Shown here piece after piece: positions 43,662 through 55,000 of a stretch of 64,000 nt of DNA. A program made the position numbers and the translations under genes. The notes under the pieces were generated by a model. It saw only the letters and a program-made list of their open reading frames with translations. It had not been told where the DNA came from and did no database searches. This stretch comes from Cloeon dipterum (lineage: Eukaryota > Arthropoda > Insecta > Ephemeroptera > Baetidae): contig NC_088789.1 of assembly GCF_949628265.1 (NCBI RefSeq), positions 1,178,001 through 1,242,000 of the forward strand, written 5' to 3'. Each line of letters starts with the position of its first letter. Position 1 is the stretch's first letter.

Positions 43662-45533
43662 TCAAAGGCTGTAATGACGTTCATTCTTGGAAATCAACCG
43701 GGTGAGAATTCCTCGTTTCTTCAAACCCAACGATTCGAGGTAGTGCCTGACGTCCTTGTCGCGCCTCTTTGTAGCCAGATCAAGCGCTGTTTCTCCCTTG
43801 CCGGTTCGCTCCTGAGGGTTGACGCCCTGGCTGACGAGCCACTCGCACAGTTTTGCGTTAGCGAATTCCGCTGCGATGTGAAGGGCGTTTTTACCACCTA
43901 CCCCTCGTTCTTTAATCAGCGCTGGGTTGTTCGAGTGGACGAATTTCGCACCTTCCAGACTGTTTTTCCACGCGCAGAAGTGAAGCAGGTTTCCGACCTT
44001 GGTGGTTAGGTCAGCGCCGAGGGAGACCAACTCGTGGGCAGCGTCCGTGTTTCCGTGCTGCAGGGCGAAGTGCAGCGGCACCAGTTGGAATTTGTTTCTT
44101 CCATTCACCGGGACGTGCAAGGAAATCAGGAAGCGGACGATCTCCCCTCCGTGTTTCCTGTTTTTGGCCGCCAGGTGCAGAGCGTTGCTGCCCTTGTTCG
44201 TCAGGGCGTTGACGAGGTCCGCGTCCTCCGCCACGAGCCACTTGCAAAATTCCAGATCGGAAAATTCGGCCGCGATGTGGAGGGCGGTCCTGCCCGTGGG
44301 GTCACTGCCGGTGATCAGCCGGGGGTTGTTCTTGTGCACGAGTTTGGCGCCAAAGAGGAAGTCCTGCTGAGCGCAGTAGTGGAGGAAATTCAGGTCTTTC
44401 AGCTCCAGTTCCAAATCGGCACCGTGCTTGACCAGCTCCTCGGCGACCACCGGGTTTTTCTCTTTGATCGCAAAGTGGAGGGGCGTGCATCCGTTACCGG
44501 TGAGGCCGTTCACGTCCACTCCACCTTGTACGAAGTACTTGACGATCTGTTCCAACTCTGGTCTGCTCTGCCTGTTGAAGGCCACAAAGTGCAGCACGCT
44601 GGCCCTGTACGAGAATACGTCCCTGTCGGTGAGACTGATGTCATTTTTGTCCAGCCACTGGATCATCTGGAGGTCGGCGTGCATAGCCGCGTGGTGCATC
44701 ACGGTCCTGCCTCGCTTTCCTTTCTCGAAGATGAGGAACTCGTCCTTGGCGTGCAGCATCTTCACGGCGTCCAGGTCGTTGATTTTGACGCAGAAGTGCA
44801 TCACGTTGGTCAGGTCGATGATCATCGCCCGCAGGTCGGCGCCTCGCTCGATCAGCTCCTCGGCCATGTCCCGTCTGCCGTGCTGGAAGGCGTAGTGAAG
44901 CGGACTCATCTTCCCCTTGGACAGCGTGTACATGAGCGCGCCCGTTCCAGGGCCCGTGAAGCATCGCACGAATTCCCTGTGGTCCGACTCTCTGAGGGCT
45001 GCGTAGTGCATTGCGGTGCACTTCTCGTCATCCCTGACGTTGATGTTGACACCGTTCCCTGCGAGCCACCTGCACACCTCCAGGTCTGCGTGCTGGGCCG
45101 CCAGGTGGAAGGCCGTTTTTCCACACTCCCCTTTCTCCTTGATTAATTTCCTTTCGCTCTCGTGGACGATTTTGACGAATTCAAAGTTGTTCTCTTTCAC
45201 GAAATAGTGCAAGAGGTTGTTCTTCCCCTCCTCCGTGCCTTCTCCGCTTTTGATTTCGAGCAGTTTCTTGGCCACCTCGAAATTCCTTGCCCTGACTGCG
45301 TAGTGAATTGCTTCCTGGCCCTCTGAGTCTTTCAGGTCCGCTTTAAGTCCGAGCGAAGTGAGGTATTCGACGACTTGCTTGCCATTCAGCGTGTTCAACG
45401 CCGCGCAATGCATCGCCGTCGCATCCAAATTGCCACTCACGGCGCCGGCGTCGGCGCCCTCGTCCTCAACGAGCCGGCGGCAGTGCTCCACATCGGAGGT
45501 CTTGGCGGCCACGTGCAGCGGATTCAGTTCCAT
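43662..45533 (-). CDS. Ankyrin-repeat protein, 623 aa
   Basis: A single coding exon on the minus strand. The ATG (MELNPLHVAAKTSDVEHCRR) follows a 46-base leader intron (45555-45600). The protein is ankyrin repeats from the first residue, in the four-repeat unit of subfamily A (TALHIAAEFSDLEFCKWLV, ALHLAAKNRKHGGEIVRFL, PLHFALQHGNTDAAHELV, LLHFCAWKNSLEGAKFVH). It ends with a basic stretch after 'HYLESLGLKKRG', like the ends of the 4694 ('LSVGLKKEK') and 14553 ('LSSLGVRR') products. That end motif groups it with subfamily A although it lies next to subfamily B. The non-coding first exon is very short, and a TTAA-type MITE begins only about 55 bases upstream of its donor. Confidence 0.92.
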   Translation of the reverse strand: MELNPLHVAAKTSDVEHCRRLVEDEGADAGAVSGNLDATAMHCAALNTLNGKQVVEYLTSLGLKADLKDSEGQEAIHYAVRARNFEVAKKLLEIKSGEGTEEGKNNLLHYFVKENNFEFVKIVHESERKLIKEKGECGKTAFHLAAQHADLEVCRWLAGNGVNINVRDDEKCTAMHYAALRESDHREFVRCFTGPGTGALMYTLSKGKMSPLHYAFQHGRRDMAEELIERGADLRAMIIDLTNVMHFCVKINDLDAVKMLHAKDEFLIFEKGKRGRTVMHHAAMHADLQMIQWLDKNDISLTDRDVFSYRASVLHFVAFNRQSRPELEQIVKYFVQGGVDVNGLTGNGCTPLHFAIKEKNPVVAEELVKHGADLELELKDLNFLHYCAQQDFLFGAKLVHKNNPRLITGSDPTGRTALHIAAEFSDLEFCKWLVAEDADLVNALTNKGSNALHLAAKNRKHGGEIVRFLISLHVPVNGRNKFQLVPLHFALQHGNTDAAHELVSLGADLTTKVGNLLHFCAWKNSLEGAKFVHSNNPALIKERGVGGKNALHIAAEFANAKLCEWLVSQGVNPQERTGKGETALDLATKRRDKDVRHYLESLGLKKRGILTRLISKNERHYSL

Positions 45534-45656
45534 TTTGGGTTTTAGTTTAATTTTCTGAAAAAATATTTTTTTAGTTTCCAGCGGTTTGGATAAAATTTAC
45601 TTTTAATAATCAGTAAAATAACATAATGGGCTTGCTTCAAGATGTATATTTTTTAA

Positions 45657-46043
45657 AGACCGTCTTTGACGAAGTTTCTGAGCACACCAATCGATTCTTG
45701 AGGGTCGAATTAGTTAAAATGGATATTTTTTGCGACCAAAAAGTGCAGCGCGACCTGCAAACTTTTTTTTCCCGCCAAACCAATATGAATGCGAGAAGTG
45801 CGCCTGCGTCAGAGCTGGCTGAATCTGACAAAGAAGTTATTCGTACAAGCGGTCTTTCTGCATTTCTGCAAGTGCTCAAACCAGCTCTCACGCATGCGCA
45901 GTTCTCGCATTCATATTGTGTATTGGAGGGGAAAAAAGATCGCACGTCGCGCCAGACTTTTTTGGTCGAAAAAATATCCATTTTACCTAGTTCGACCCTC
46001 AAGAATCGATTGGTGTGCTCAGAAACTTCGTCAAAGACGGTCT
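45657..46043. mobile_element. TTAA-type palindromic MITE, copy 3, with TTAA on both sides
   Basis: The element runs AGACCGTCTTTGACGAAG to CTTCGTCAAAGACGGTCT and is flanked by TTAA at 45653-45656 and 46044-46047. The arms are complementary for about 160 bases each. TTAA duplication is the hallmark of piggyBac-type insertion (family knowledge), although a TA duplication cannot be excluded from the same bases. It lies at the 5' end of the minus-strand ankyrin gene at 43662. Confidence 0.88.
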
Positions 46044-46047
46044 TTAA

Positions 46048-47900
46048 CTTAAAAAAATCACAAAATTCTCTTATGAGCGAATACCTATAGTGGTAAATGG
46101 AAGTGCCTCTTATTTATAGCGATCCTTAATTCCAAGGTGCATTGAAGTCGATGGCAAGTCTGCAAACACAAAACTTGTAAATAGATTTTGTGATTTTAAA
46201 ATATTATGGCCGTATTTTTACTATTCAAGTGTGCGATATTAGCCCGGCGTTTAAGTGAATAAAAAATCAGAGCCTTTAAAAAGTGGCAAACGAATGGCGA
46301 ATATTAGACATAATTTAAGGTTTACTTTTTGCTAAATACGATTACAAAATTTAATTACTCCACTTGAAAAATAGGTGTTCGTTCATATCTGGAAAAATAT
46401 TTAAGCTTTTAATCCCTTACTCAACGCAGATAATTAAAATGAACTCCAATACTGCTGCAGTCTAATATTTTTATTTCTGTAATCTCTCATTATCTGCGCC
46501 TTTTGATTAAGGTTTAAAGGCTAAATAATGAACCTATAATTAATGCGATGATTTAATCTCACTATATTTTTTATCACTTAAGTAAAATCAAGTTTGCAAT
46601 GCTTTAATTAAATCTCCTAAGAACTTTTATACTAATTAAAAAGCTCTTTGTTATGCCCCATTTTATTATTTACCAAAATAAATAATTATCTTTTGGATCT
46701 ATATTTCCAATAAAAAAATAAAGAACTCTCAAATAGAATAGATTTTTTGATCTTATAATTCCGAAATAATATTGTTACAGGAATTTTAAATTATGTGTAC
46801 GTAAAATATTAGAAAACGTTCCGACTGCAGCATCACCTGTGCGTCCATGAAAATATCAAAACAATCATTTTTGACGAAAGAATAATTCACGCTTCATAAA
46901 AAATATTTAGGAACATCAAAGTAATAAAGAAACAATTAAAAATACAAAGTTAGCATGTGTGGGTGGCAAAAATTAAAATAAAAGTGCAAAACTTACAATT
47001 TATGTGTATTAGCAACTGATGGTTTGGCGAGTGAGCGTAGTATGGTCGTGCGATTTTTTGTAAATAGGCAGCAAAATCACTCGCCTTTTGATAATTGAAT
47101 ATAGATTATTTTTTCAGAGTAAGTTTTCCGAAAAGTAATAGCAGAGTCCGTTTACTTGGAAATCGATTTAGTATCGGGGCTTTTTGTTAATTAAATATGC
47201 GCGATAAGCTTTTTTGCTGCTTTGATTTCTCGGCTGCATGTCTTTCGTTATCTCGATCAAATACAGCTCTAATGTATGCATTCTGGGGTTTTTACTATCG
47301 TTATCTCTTGTAAAGGACGGAACATAATATCAATAACACTTTGATAACGATGCAGTGTTTATTTTTTTATTTATTGCGCATGATTTTCCAGATTTTTTAT
47401 AGTCATAAAAAAAATTGAGCGTCACCATTCCCACCAAATCCAGCTTTTTAGGCGACATAAAGGCAGAAATTCTTCTCGACCAGTCTAATGTAGTTAAGCT
47501 GCATGATGTTCCAATTTGTAAGAAAATTATATAGGATTCAAACTAAAATTCACCACTAATTTTTGTCGCATAAGTTTTAACTGGCAATTTTTTATTTAAT
47601 GCAGTTGCTTATACACTTGCAAACCTATAGGTTTTCTGCCAGTAAGTTCGTGATGAAAATCATAAAATGAAAAAACAATTCTTTCAAACAAAAATGGAAA
47701 ATGCAGATGCATATTTTTGTGAGACACCACGCTTCTGCTCATTTTGAATTATTATTGCTTCACTTCACACCGAACCATTTTGAAGGAGTAAAAATTAAAT
47801 CTATATGGCAAATAAAACAATTGATTTTCAATCGAATGTCTATATTTTTTTCTACAAGCAGGTATCTATGAAAATGGAGAAAGATAAAATTGGGAGTACA
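46048..47900. other. Intergenic, no gene recognised
   Basis: A long AT-rich spacer. The part near 47280-47700 resembles 52440-52990 (both contain 'ATCTCTTGTAGAGGACGGA'-like and 'TTCTGCCAGTA' blocks). These are the duplicated 3' flanks of two subfamily C ankyrin genes. No open gene. Confidence 0.5.
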
Positions 47901-47906
47901 CATTTG

Positions 47907-49482
47907 CTATTTTTTACAAGCTAAAAATTGGTGGGTCAATTTAGCTTTTGCTTCTTCCTCACTCTTCCCTGGTCCTCGATACACTTCTTTTTCAAGTTTA
48001 ACGCAATTTAATTCTTTCAGCAGCCATATTTCAATTTTCGGAGATGCAAACACGCGGGCGAGCTGCACGGTGGTTCTGCCATTTTTCCCGGTTCCATGGA
48101 TCTGGCTTCTGTCCTTGGCGTGCACAAATTGGACGCTTTCCAGTTGGTTCTGCATCACACAGAAGATTAGTAAATTATTCCCATCCAATTTTACGTTCAT
48201 GTCGGCTCCGTTCTCGATCAACGCCTCCGCAACTTCTAATTTTCCCTCGCTGAGAGCCACGTGGAGGGGAGTTTTACCAGACATGTCCGCTAGATTCACC
48301 ATTGGGCTGATTGCGGAGCCTAAGTGGCGTATGATTTCTTCTACGGCATTGGTTCGTGCCACGATAAAATGAAGGAAAGCGGACAAAAATTGATGGTCTT
48401 GTTCCTGCTCGAATAGCCACTTTGCAAATATCAGACGTTCTCTCTCCGGCAATGTATAGATCGAGAGAAAAATCGAAAACTGGCCGTCACCGTTTTTTTC
48501 TCTCAATAGAGTACCATCCTCCCTGTGAATGAAACTCGCACTCTCCAGTTTATTTGCCTCCACGCAGAATTGAAGCAGATTTTTCCCCTTCGATTTCCCT
48601 TTGATACTCGCACCATGATTTAATAGCTCCTCAGCCACGCCGACGTGTTCCTCCATTAAGGCGAAGAAAAGGTGATAATAAAAATTTGGTTGTTCGTTAA
48701 TTTCTTCTTTTCGTTCAAGGTCAAACTTGTAGTTAGTGAGCAGGAATTGAGTGATTTCTTGACCGTGCTTCTTGTTGAAAACGGCGTCGTAGAGAAACCC
48801 AAGGTCATTCCAGTGAGTGCCCTGCTTCAAATATCCGATAGAGAAACAATCGATTATGCTCTTGCACGTGGCCAAGTCTCTGTACTGCACCGCCGCGGAC
48901 AAAATCTCGTCTTTGTTCCGTTTTCCGTCACCTACACCAATCAGCGTTGAATCCTTCTTCGACACATACTCCATCAGGCTAAAATCGTATCTGACGAGGC
49001 AGTAGTAAAAAATGGATGGCGTCCACGTCGTTTTTGTATTCAAATATTTATGCAACTTGCACGCCAGTTGGAAATTATTGGCGCGCAGAGCTATTGTGAT
49101 GGCAGTTTCGTTGTTGCCGTCTTCCTCGTTGACTTTGGAACGGTACTGCCATTGGTCAAATAATGCTAGAATGTCTTCTCCGTGCGTGGCGTTCTTGGCA
49201 ATGTAGTGGAATACATTGGCACCATTCTCATCAACCATGGTGCCGATGTCGACGCCGTACATCTCTTCAAGGTCATTCTTCAGACGACCGCAAACTTCTT
49301 CATCGGCCACTTGTGCCGCAAACAGGAGAGCAGGAATTCCGCCTCTGTTCAACTTGATATATGCAAGTTTATCTTCAAGAGACGCTGAATTGTCGAATTC
49401 AGGCCGTGAATTGGTCCCGTTACCTGGTTTATAAAGCGTTATAAAAAGTCGGATGAAATTAAATTAATTTACCGTTTTGCAT
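47907..49482 (-). CDS. Ankyrin-repeat protein, subfamily C, 508 aa
   Basis: Two coding exons on the minus strand: a 10-nt first exon, 49473-49482 (ATG CAA AAC G), then 47907-49423 after a 49-base intron. The join is phase 1 and gives 'MQNGNGTNSRPEFDNSAS'. The intact paralogues at 54785 and 55606 have the same mini-exon and intron, which strongly supports this start; the long exon alone has no in-frame ATG near its 5' end. The repeats are looser than in A and B; clear ankyrin cores occur at the start (IPALLFAAQVADEEVCGRL), centre and C-terminal third (TPLHVALSEGKLEVAEALI). The C-terminus is charged and differs among paralogues. No signal or membrane segment. It shares a bidirectional promoter with the pseudogene at 50278. 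Confidence 0.88.
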
Positions 49483-49689
49483 CTGAGCGAGTTTTATTTT
49501 AATATTTGCAGCTTAGTGGTTGGCAATCACTTCGTCCAGAAACTGTAAACAAAATTAAATTGTAAGTTCTTCAAACTGAAACTTGACAAAATTTTCATTG
49601 CTTAGTCTTGCATCGAAAGTATATTTTTTAGAATGAATGAAACCAAAATTTGTGAATTAAATGTATAATTTTAGAAAAAGAATAATTAA

Positions 49690-50050
49690 TATTGCGCTCT
49701 CGTACCTTAAAACGGCTGCGCGCTGGCTTCTTCACGACATGTATAGAGAGGAAATGAGTGTAATTCTTGGCAATGCAAGAAAATTCGAGAGGGAAAAATT
49801 CTTATACGAATTGGAGGTAGCAATAATGGAAGATGCGCGAGGAATTTCCCCTATTTCGAAAAAGCAGAATTTCTCCTCCATTGCAAAGAATGGAATTTTG
49901 AGCTTGGGAATTTTTGTGAGGGAGCTGGATTAGTGGCGAGTAAAGGCGATTCCAAGAATTTCCTCTTTTTGCGTTTCTCCATACCGGCTAAACATATTTT
50001 CATATATATTCTGCTGTTCAGAAGGGGCCGTTTTAAGGTACGAGATCGCC
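49690..50050. promoter_or_regulatory. Bidirectional promoter block, copy A
   Basis: Between divergent start codons at 49482 and 50278. Both ends carry the inverted motif TCGTACCTTAAAACGGC. Read outwards, each is TTTTAAG|GTACGA, a splice donor. Acceptors (TTTACAG followed by a TTTCTGGACGA block) lie nearer to each ATG, so each end is probably the last part of a non-coding first exon. The central block matches copy B at 55001-55405 in reverse orientation, including a short open frame with the 'MEKRKKRKFLES' core. That frame may be chance or a small conserved peptide. Confidence 0.6.
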
Positions 50051-50277
50051 ACATTTTACATTCTTTTCTCTAAAATATACATGATCGAAATTTGTAAATA
50101 TTATAGTTTCATTGTTTTCTATTTCTAGTTCCTAGATAAATTTTTACTTTCTTATAAAATTTTGTTTATTTTCAGTTTGAAGAACTTAAAGAATTAAATT
50201 TTATTTACAGTTTCTGGACGAGGTGAATGCCAACCACAAAGCCAGTAGCAAATAAGAATAAACTAAAATTCACTTAG

Positions 50278-52185
50278 ATGGAAAACGGGAAATTAATTTA
50301 TATTTACCCGACTTTATAATACCGCTTTTTTATAAACCAGGGAACGGAACCCATTATACCGACCTTATCGTCTGCAGCCACCACCAGCGCGCAGTGTTTT
50401 CGGCCAGCGTGCATTTTCCTTTAGAGTGGTACAACCGTGGAACGACCTACCACCTGAGCTCAAGGACTGCACCGTTGCTGAATTTCCCTCCCTCTACAAG
50501 AAGCACCTCTGGCAAGTGTGCAGTGAACGTGATCAGTGATAAAAAATGTATTTTGCGGCTCAGTGCGGCGTGATATCCCCAGTGATGGATCGTTTTAGCA
50601 ATTTTTCGCTAGTACTGTTTGCCTTTTCTTGCTACCTATGACCTGATATTTTATTGTATCTTATTGTATTTTATTGTATATGACTAGAGCAAGAATAAAC
50701 AAGAATAAATTCGACAATTCAGCGCCTCTTGAAGATAAACTTGAATATATATTGAGGTGAACAAAGGCGGAATTCCTGCTCTCATGTTTGCGGCAGAAGT
50801 GGCCGATGAAGAAGTTTGCGGTCGCCTGAAGGATGACCTTGAGAAGGATGGCGTCGACATCGGCGCCATGGTTGATGAGAACGGCGCCAATGTTTTACAC
50901 TACATCGCCAAGAACGCCACACACGGAGAAGACATTCTAGAAATTATTTGACCGATGACAGCATATCGTTCCAAAATCAACGAAGAAGATGGCAACAACG
51001 AAACTGCCATCACAACAGCTCTGCGTGCCGATAATTTCCGGCTGGCGTGCAAGTTGGATGAGTTTATGAAACAAGTTATGAGGTATTTTCCGACCCTTTT
51101 GTACTACTGCGCTTCGTCAAATTCGATTTAAGCCTGGTGGCGTGTATGTGATGATGAAGGATCCAAGGCTGACCAGTGTAGGTGACGGAAAACGGATCAA
51201 ACACGAGATTTTTAGTGCGGCGGTGCAGTACAGAGACTTAGTCGCGTGCAGGAGCATAATAGATTGTTTCTCCATTGAATATTTGAAACAGAGCAATTAC
51301 TGGAAGGACTGTTTGGTTTCCTATGACGCCGCTTTCAACAAGAAGCACGGACCAGAAATCGCTCGTTTCCTGCTCAATAACTATACGATCAGTTTGACTT
51401 TGATGAACAAGATGAATGTTACCCTCCCCTCGCACAAGCCTTTTCGGAGGAACACTTAACAGGCGTGGCTGAGGAGTTATTAATCATGGCAACGATATTA
51501 AAATGAAAATTAAAGGCAAAAATACATATAGGCTTCAGTACTGTGTTCGGAACAATAATCTGGAGAGTGTGAATTTCATTCACAAGAAGGATGGTACTCT
51601 TTTGAGAGAAAAAAACGACGATGACGAGTTTTCGATTTTTCACTTTATCTCTACACCGCCAAGGAGGGGCATCTGAAATTTGCAAAGTGGCTCTTCGAGC
51701 AGGAACAAGATGACCAACAATTTTTGTCCCCTTTCCTTCATTTTATTGTGTTCCGTACCGAAACCAAAGTCGCAGAAGAAATCATCCGCCACTTGGGCTC
51801 TGCAATTATCCCAATCGTGAATCAAACCAACAGGAAGTGGTGGAACTCCCCACCACGTTGCTCTCAGAAGTCGCGGAAAACTAGAAGTTGCGGAGGCGTT
51901 GATCGAGAACGGAGCCGACATGAACGTAAAATTGGATGGGCATAATTTGCTGCTCTTCTGTGTGTGATGCAGAACCAACTGGAGAGCCCAATTTGTGCAC
52001 GCCAAGGACAGAAGCCAGATTAATGGAATCGGGATATATGGCAAAACCGCCGTGCAGCTTGCCCGCCAGTATATGCATCTCCGAAAATTGTAATGTGGCT
52101 GCTGGAAGAAGGCGGCGTTAACCCCGAAGAAGAGTGTGTACCGAGGACCAGGAAAGCGTGAGGAAGGTGCAAAAGCTGGAATGAT
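50278..52185 (+). pseudogene. Subfamily C ankyrin pseudogene
   Basis: A degraded paralogue of the genes at 49482, 54785 and 55606, in the divergent position to the 49482 gene. The mini-exon is present as ATG GAA AAC G, but the donor reads GG instead of GT. A LINE tail (about 50359-50700) lies just after the second-exon acceptor. After it the family sequence resumes at 'FDNSAPLEDKLEYI', soon meets a stop (AGG TGA near 50756), and has further frame changes near 51110-51140, 51450, 51640 and 51960. Recognisable ankyrin text persists to about 52185. It is almost certainly not translated as an ankyrin protein. Confidence 0.88.
50359..50700 (+). mobile_element. LINE 3' tail inserted in the ankyrin pseudogene
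   Basis: One frame reads 'VERPTT' and a neighbouring frame a typical LINE C-terminus, 'WNDLPPELKDCTVAEFPSLY' then KKHLWQVCSERDQ and a stop. A tail of repeated TTTTATTGTA and AATAAA-like units follows up to about 50700. The element is heavily 5'-truncated. About ten bases of host sequence appear to be missing at the junction compared with the 55606 paralogue. It differs from the LINE at 1504-2640 in its ending and tail. Confidence 0.7.
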
Positions 52186-52189
52186 CTAA

Positions 52190-53240
52190 ATCTAAAAACA
52201 GCTAACAATGTCAATTTTCGCACCTCTTTTTTGGAAATAAATTGGACTTCTTCAATTCTTAAGTTTTATTCAGCCTGAATTATATTTTTCTCCTAATCGT
52301 TCGAAAGAATAATAGTTACATACAGGTGGGTCTAGAACATTCAAGAACAGCCGAAATATGTTGCAAAATTGAAATATGGAGGCAAAAACTACACAAAATC
52401 AATATACCATTTGAGGTGAAAATAAATATTAATTAAAATATTTCTACTATGCCAGGTTTCTATCGCTATATCTCTTGTAGAGGACGGAATCTAATACAAA
52501 AAACTTTGATAACAATCCAGTGTGTTTTTGCTCATAATTTTCTTTGAATTTTTATGGATGAAGAAGTAGATATGAAATTTGAGCGTCGCCTTTCACATTA
52601 ATTCCAGCTTGTTAGGCAATACGCAGGCTGAAATTCTTTCCAGGTGTGTAAGCGAGTCTGCGTATAATAGAGGCTGATGTTCGTGTTCTAGTCCAATTTG
52701 TAGGATTTTAACTAAAATTCACTACCATTTTTGTCGTATAAATACAACCAGCAATTTCTGCGAGTAATAATACGTGCAAAACAGTTAAACGCTGCCTTTG
52801 GTACTTTTCCCTTTACGTTCGCAATCGCGATGTTTTTTTAAGTAATAAACAAAGAACCTTTTTTATCCTCAATGTTTGTAATAATACTTTTTTCTTAAAT
52901 AATTCCCACTTGTATCCTACACTTACAAGCTGGGAGCTAAGGTTTCTGCCAGTATATTCATGATTAAAATCATTATGATACATAATATATTATTCCTTTG
53001 AAAAAAAAAATAAACGAAATGCATATTTTTGTGGTACGTTTCTGCTCATCTTGAATTATTTCTAAACTTCACAATTAATCTCATTTAAAGGGGAAAGAAA
53101 TTAAATATAGGTTAATAAAACATTTGATTTCCGTATGAACGTCGTCCTATATATTTTTCTAAAAGCATATATAGTATAAATATATGTATAGATACGGCGA
53201 AAGTTGAGACACGTTTCCTATATCGACGCAAGTTAAAACT
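52190..53240. other. Convergent 3' flanks of subfamily C genes
   Basis: AT-rich spacer, partly similar to 47280-47880 as expected for duplicated 3' flanks. No gene recognised. Confidence 0.5.
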
Positions 53241-53246
53241 TGTGAG

Positions 53247-54785
53247 TTAATTCAGCTTTCGCTTTTTTCTCACACTTTCCTCATCCTCGGTACGCTCTTC
53301 TTCTCCTTCAGGGTTAACGCCGCCTTCTTCCAGCAGCCACTTGTAAATTTCGCTGTTTGGAGATACATGCTCGCGGGCGGTTTTGCCATTTTTCCCGATT
53401 CCATGGATCTGGCTTCCGTCCTTGGCGTGCACAAATTGGGCGCTTTCCAGTTTGTTCTTCACCACACAGAAGAGCAGCAAATTATTCCCATCCAATTTTA
53501 CGTTCATGTCGGCTCCGTTCTCGATCAACGCCTCCGCAACTTCTAATTTTCCCTCGCTGAGAGCCGCGTGGAGGGGACTTTCACCAGACATGTCCGCTAG
53601 ATTCACGATTGGGCTGATTGCGGGGCCTAAGTGGCGTATGATTTCTTCTGCGACATTGGTTCGTGCCACGATAAAATGAAGGAAAGCGGACAAAAATTGT
53701 TGGTCTTGTTCCTGCTCGAATAGCCACTTTGCAAATATCAGACGTTCTCTCTCCGGCAATGTAGAGATCGAGAGAAAAATCGAATACTGGCCGTCGCCGT
53801 TTTTTTCTCTCAATAGAGTACCATCCTTCCTGTGAAGGAAACTCGCACTCTCCAGTTTATTTTCCTCAACGCAGAACTGAAGCAGATTTTCCCCGTATAT
53901 TTTCACTTTAATATCGGCGCCGTGATTAAATAGCTCCTCAGCCACGCCGACGTGTTCCTCCGTCAAGGCGTTTACAAGGGGGGAATAAGATACATCTTCT
54001 TCTTCCTCTGGATGAGCCTCAAGGTCAAACTCGTAGTTATTAAGCAGGAAACGAGCGATTTCTTGTCCGTGCTTCTTGTTGAAAGCGGCGTCATAGAGAA
54101 ACCCATGTTCCAACCAGTAAGTGCCCTGCTTCAAATATTCAATGGAGAAACAATCTATCATGCTCCTGCACGTGACCAAGTCTCTGTACTGCACCGCCGC
54201 GGACAAAATCTCGTCTTTGCCTCGTTTACCGTAACCTACACCAATCAGCGTTGGATCCTTCATTAATACATACGCCATCAGGTACACATCGAATCTGACA
54301 AGGCAGTAGTATAAAAGGGATGGCGACCACGTCATACTTTTATTAAGAAAATCATGCAACGTGACTGCAAGATCGAAATTATCGGCGCGCAGAGCTATTG
54401 TGATAGCAGTTTCGTTGTTGCCGTCTTCCTCATTGATTTTGGAACGATACTGCGAAGGTTCAAACAATGCTAGAATTTGTTTCCCGTGTGTGTCGTTCTT
54501 GGCGATGTAGTGGAAAACATTGGCATCGTTCTCGTCAACCATGGCGCCGATGTCCACGCCATCCTTCTCAAGGTCATCCTTCAGGCGACCGCAAACTTCT
54601 TCATCGGCCACTTTTGCCGCAAATAGGAGCGCAGGAATCTCATCTTTGTAGTCCTCAATATATGAAATTTTATCTCCAAGAGGCACCGAATTGTCGAATT
54701 CAGGCAGGTAATGTATTCCATTCCCTGGTTTATAAAGCGTTATTAAAAAAGGCGGATGAAATTAAATTAATTTACCGTTTTGCAT
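53247..54785 (-). CDS. Ankyrin-repeat protein, subfamily C, 495 aa
   Basis: Two coding exons on the minus strand: 54776-54785 (10 nt, ATG CAA AAC G) and 53247-54724, joined in phase 1 to give 'MQNGNGIHYLPEFDNSVPLG'. The encoded length equals that of the 55606 paralogue, although internal insertions and deletions differ. Ankyrin cores are clear at the N-terminus (IPALLFAAKVADEEVCGRL), around the centre ('HVGVAEELFNHGADIKVK') and near the C-terminus ('SPLHAALSEGKLEVAEALI', 'KLESAQFVHAKDGSQIH'). The C-terminus is acidic and ends with KKRKLN, a possible nuclear localisation signal. The protein is intracellular by its lack of a signal peptide; partner unknown. It is divergently arranged with the 55606 gene. 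Confidence 0.9.
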
Positions 54786-55000
54786 CAGGGCGAATTTTAT
54801 ATATTATTATTTGCTGCTTTGTGGTTGGCAATCAACTCGTCCAGAAACTGTAAATAAAATATAATTCTTAAAGTTCATCAAACTGAAAATAAACAAAATT
54901 TTCATAACAAAGTAAAAATTTATCTATAGGAACTAGAAAGAAAAAAATGAAACTATGAAATTTTCGAATTTCATATAAATATTAGAAAAATAATGTAAAA

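Noticed and set aside
44034-45146. A 370-codon open frame on the plus strand
   Set aside because: It is the antisense shadow of the minus-strand ankyrin gene at 43662-45533. The minus frame has clear ankyrin repeats; this one has no domain.
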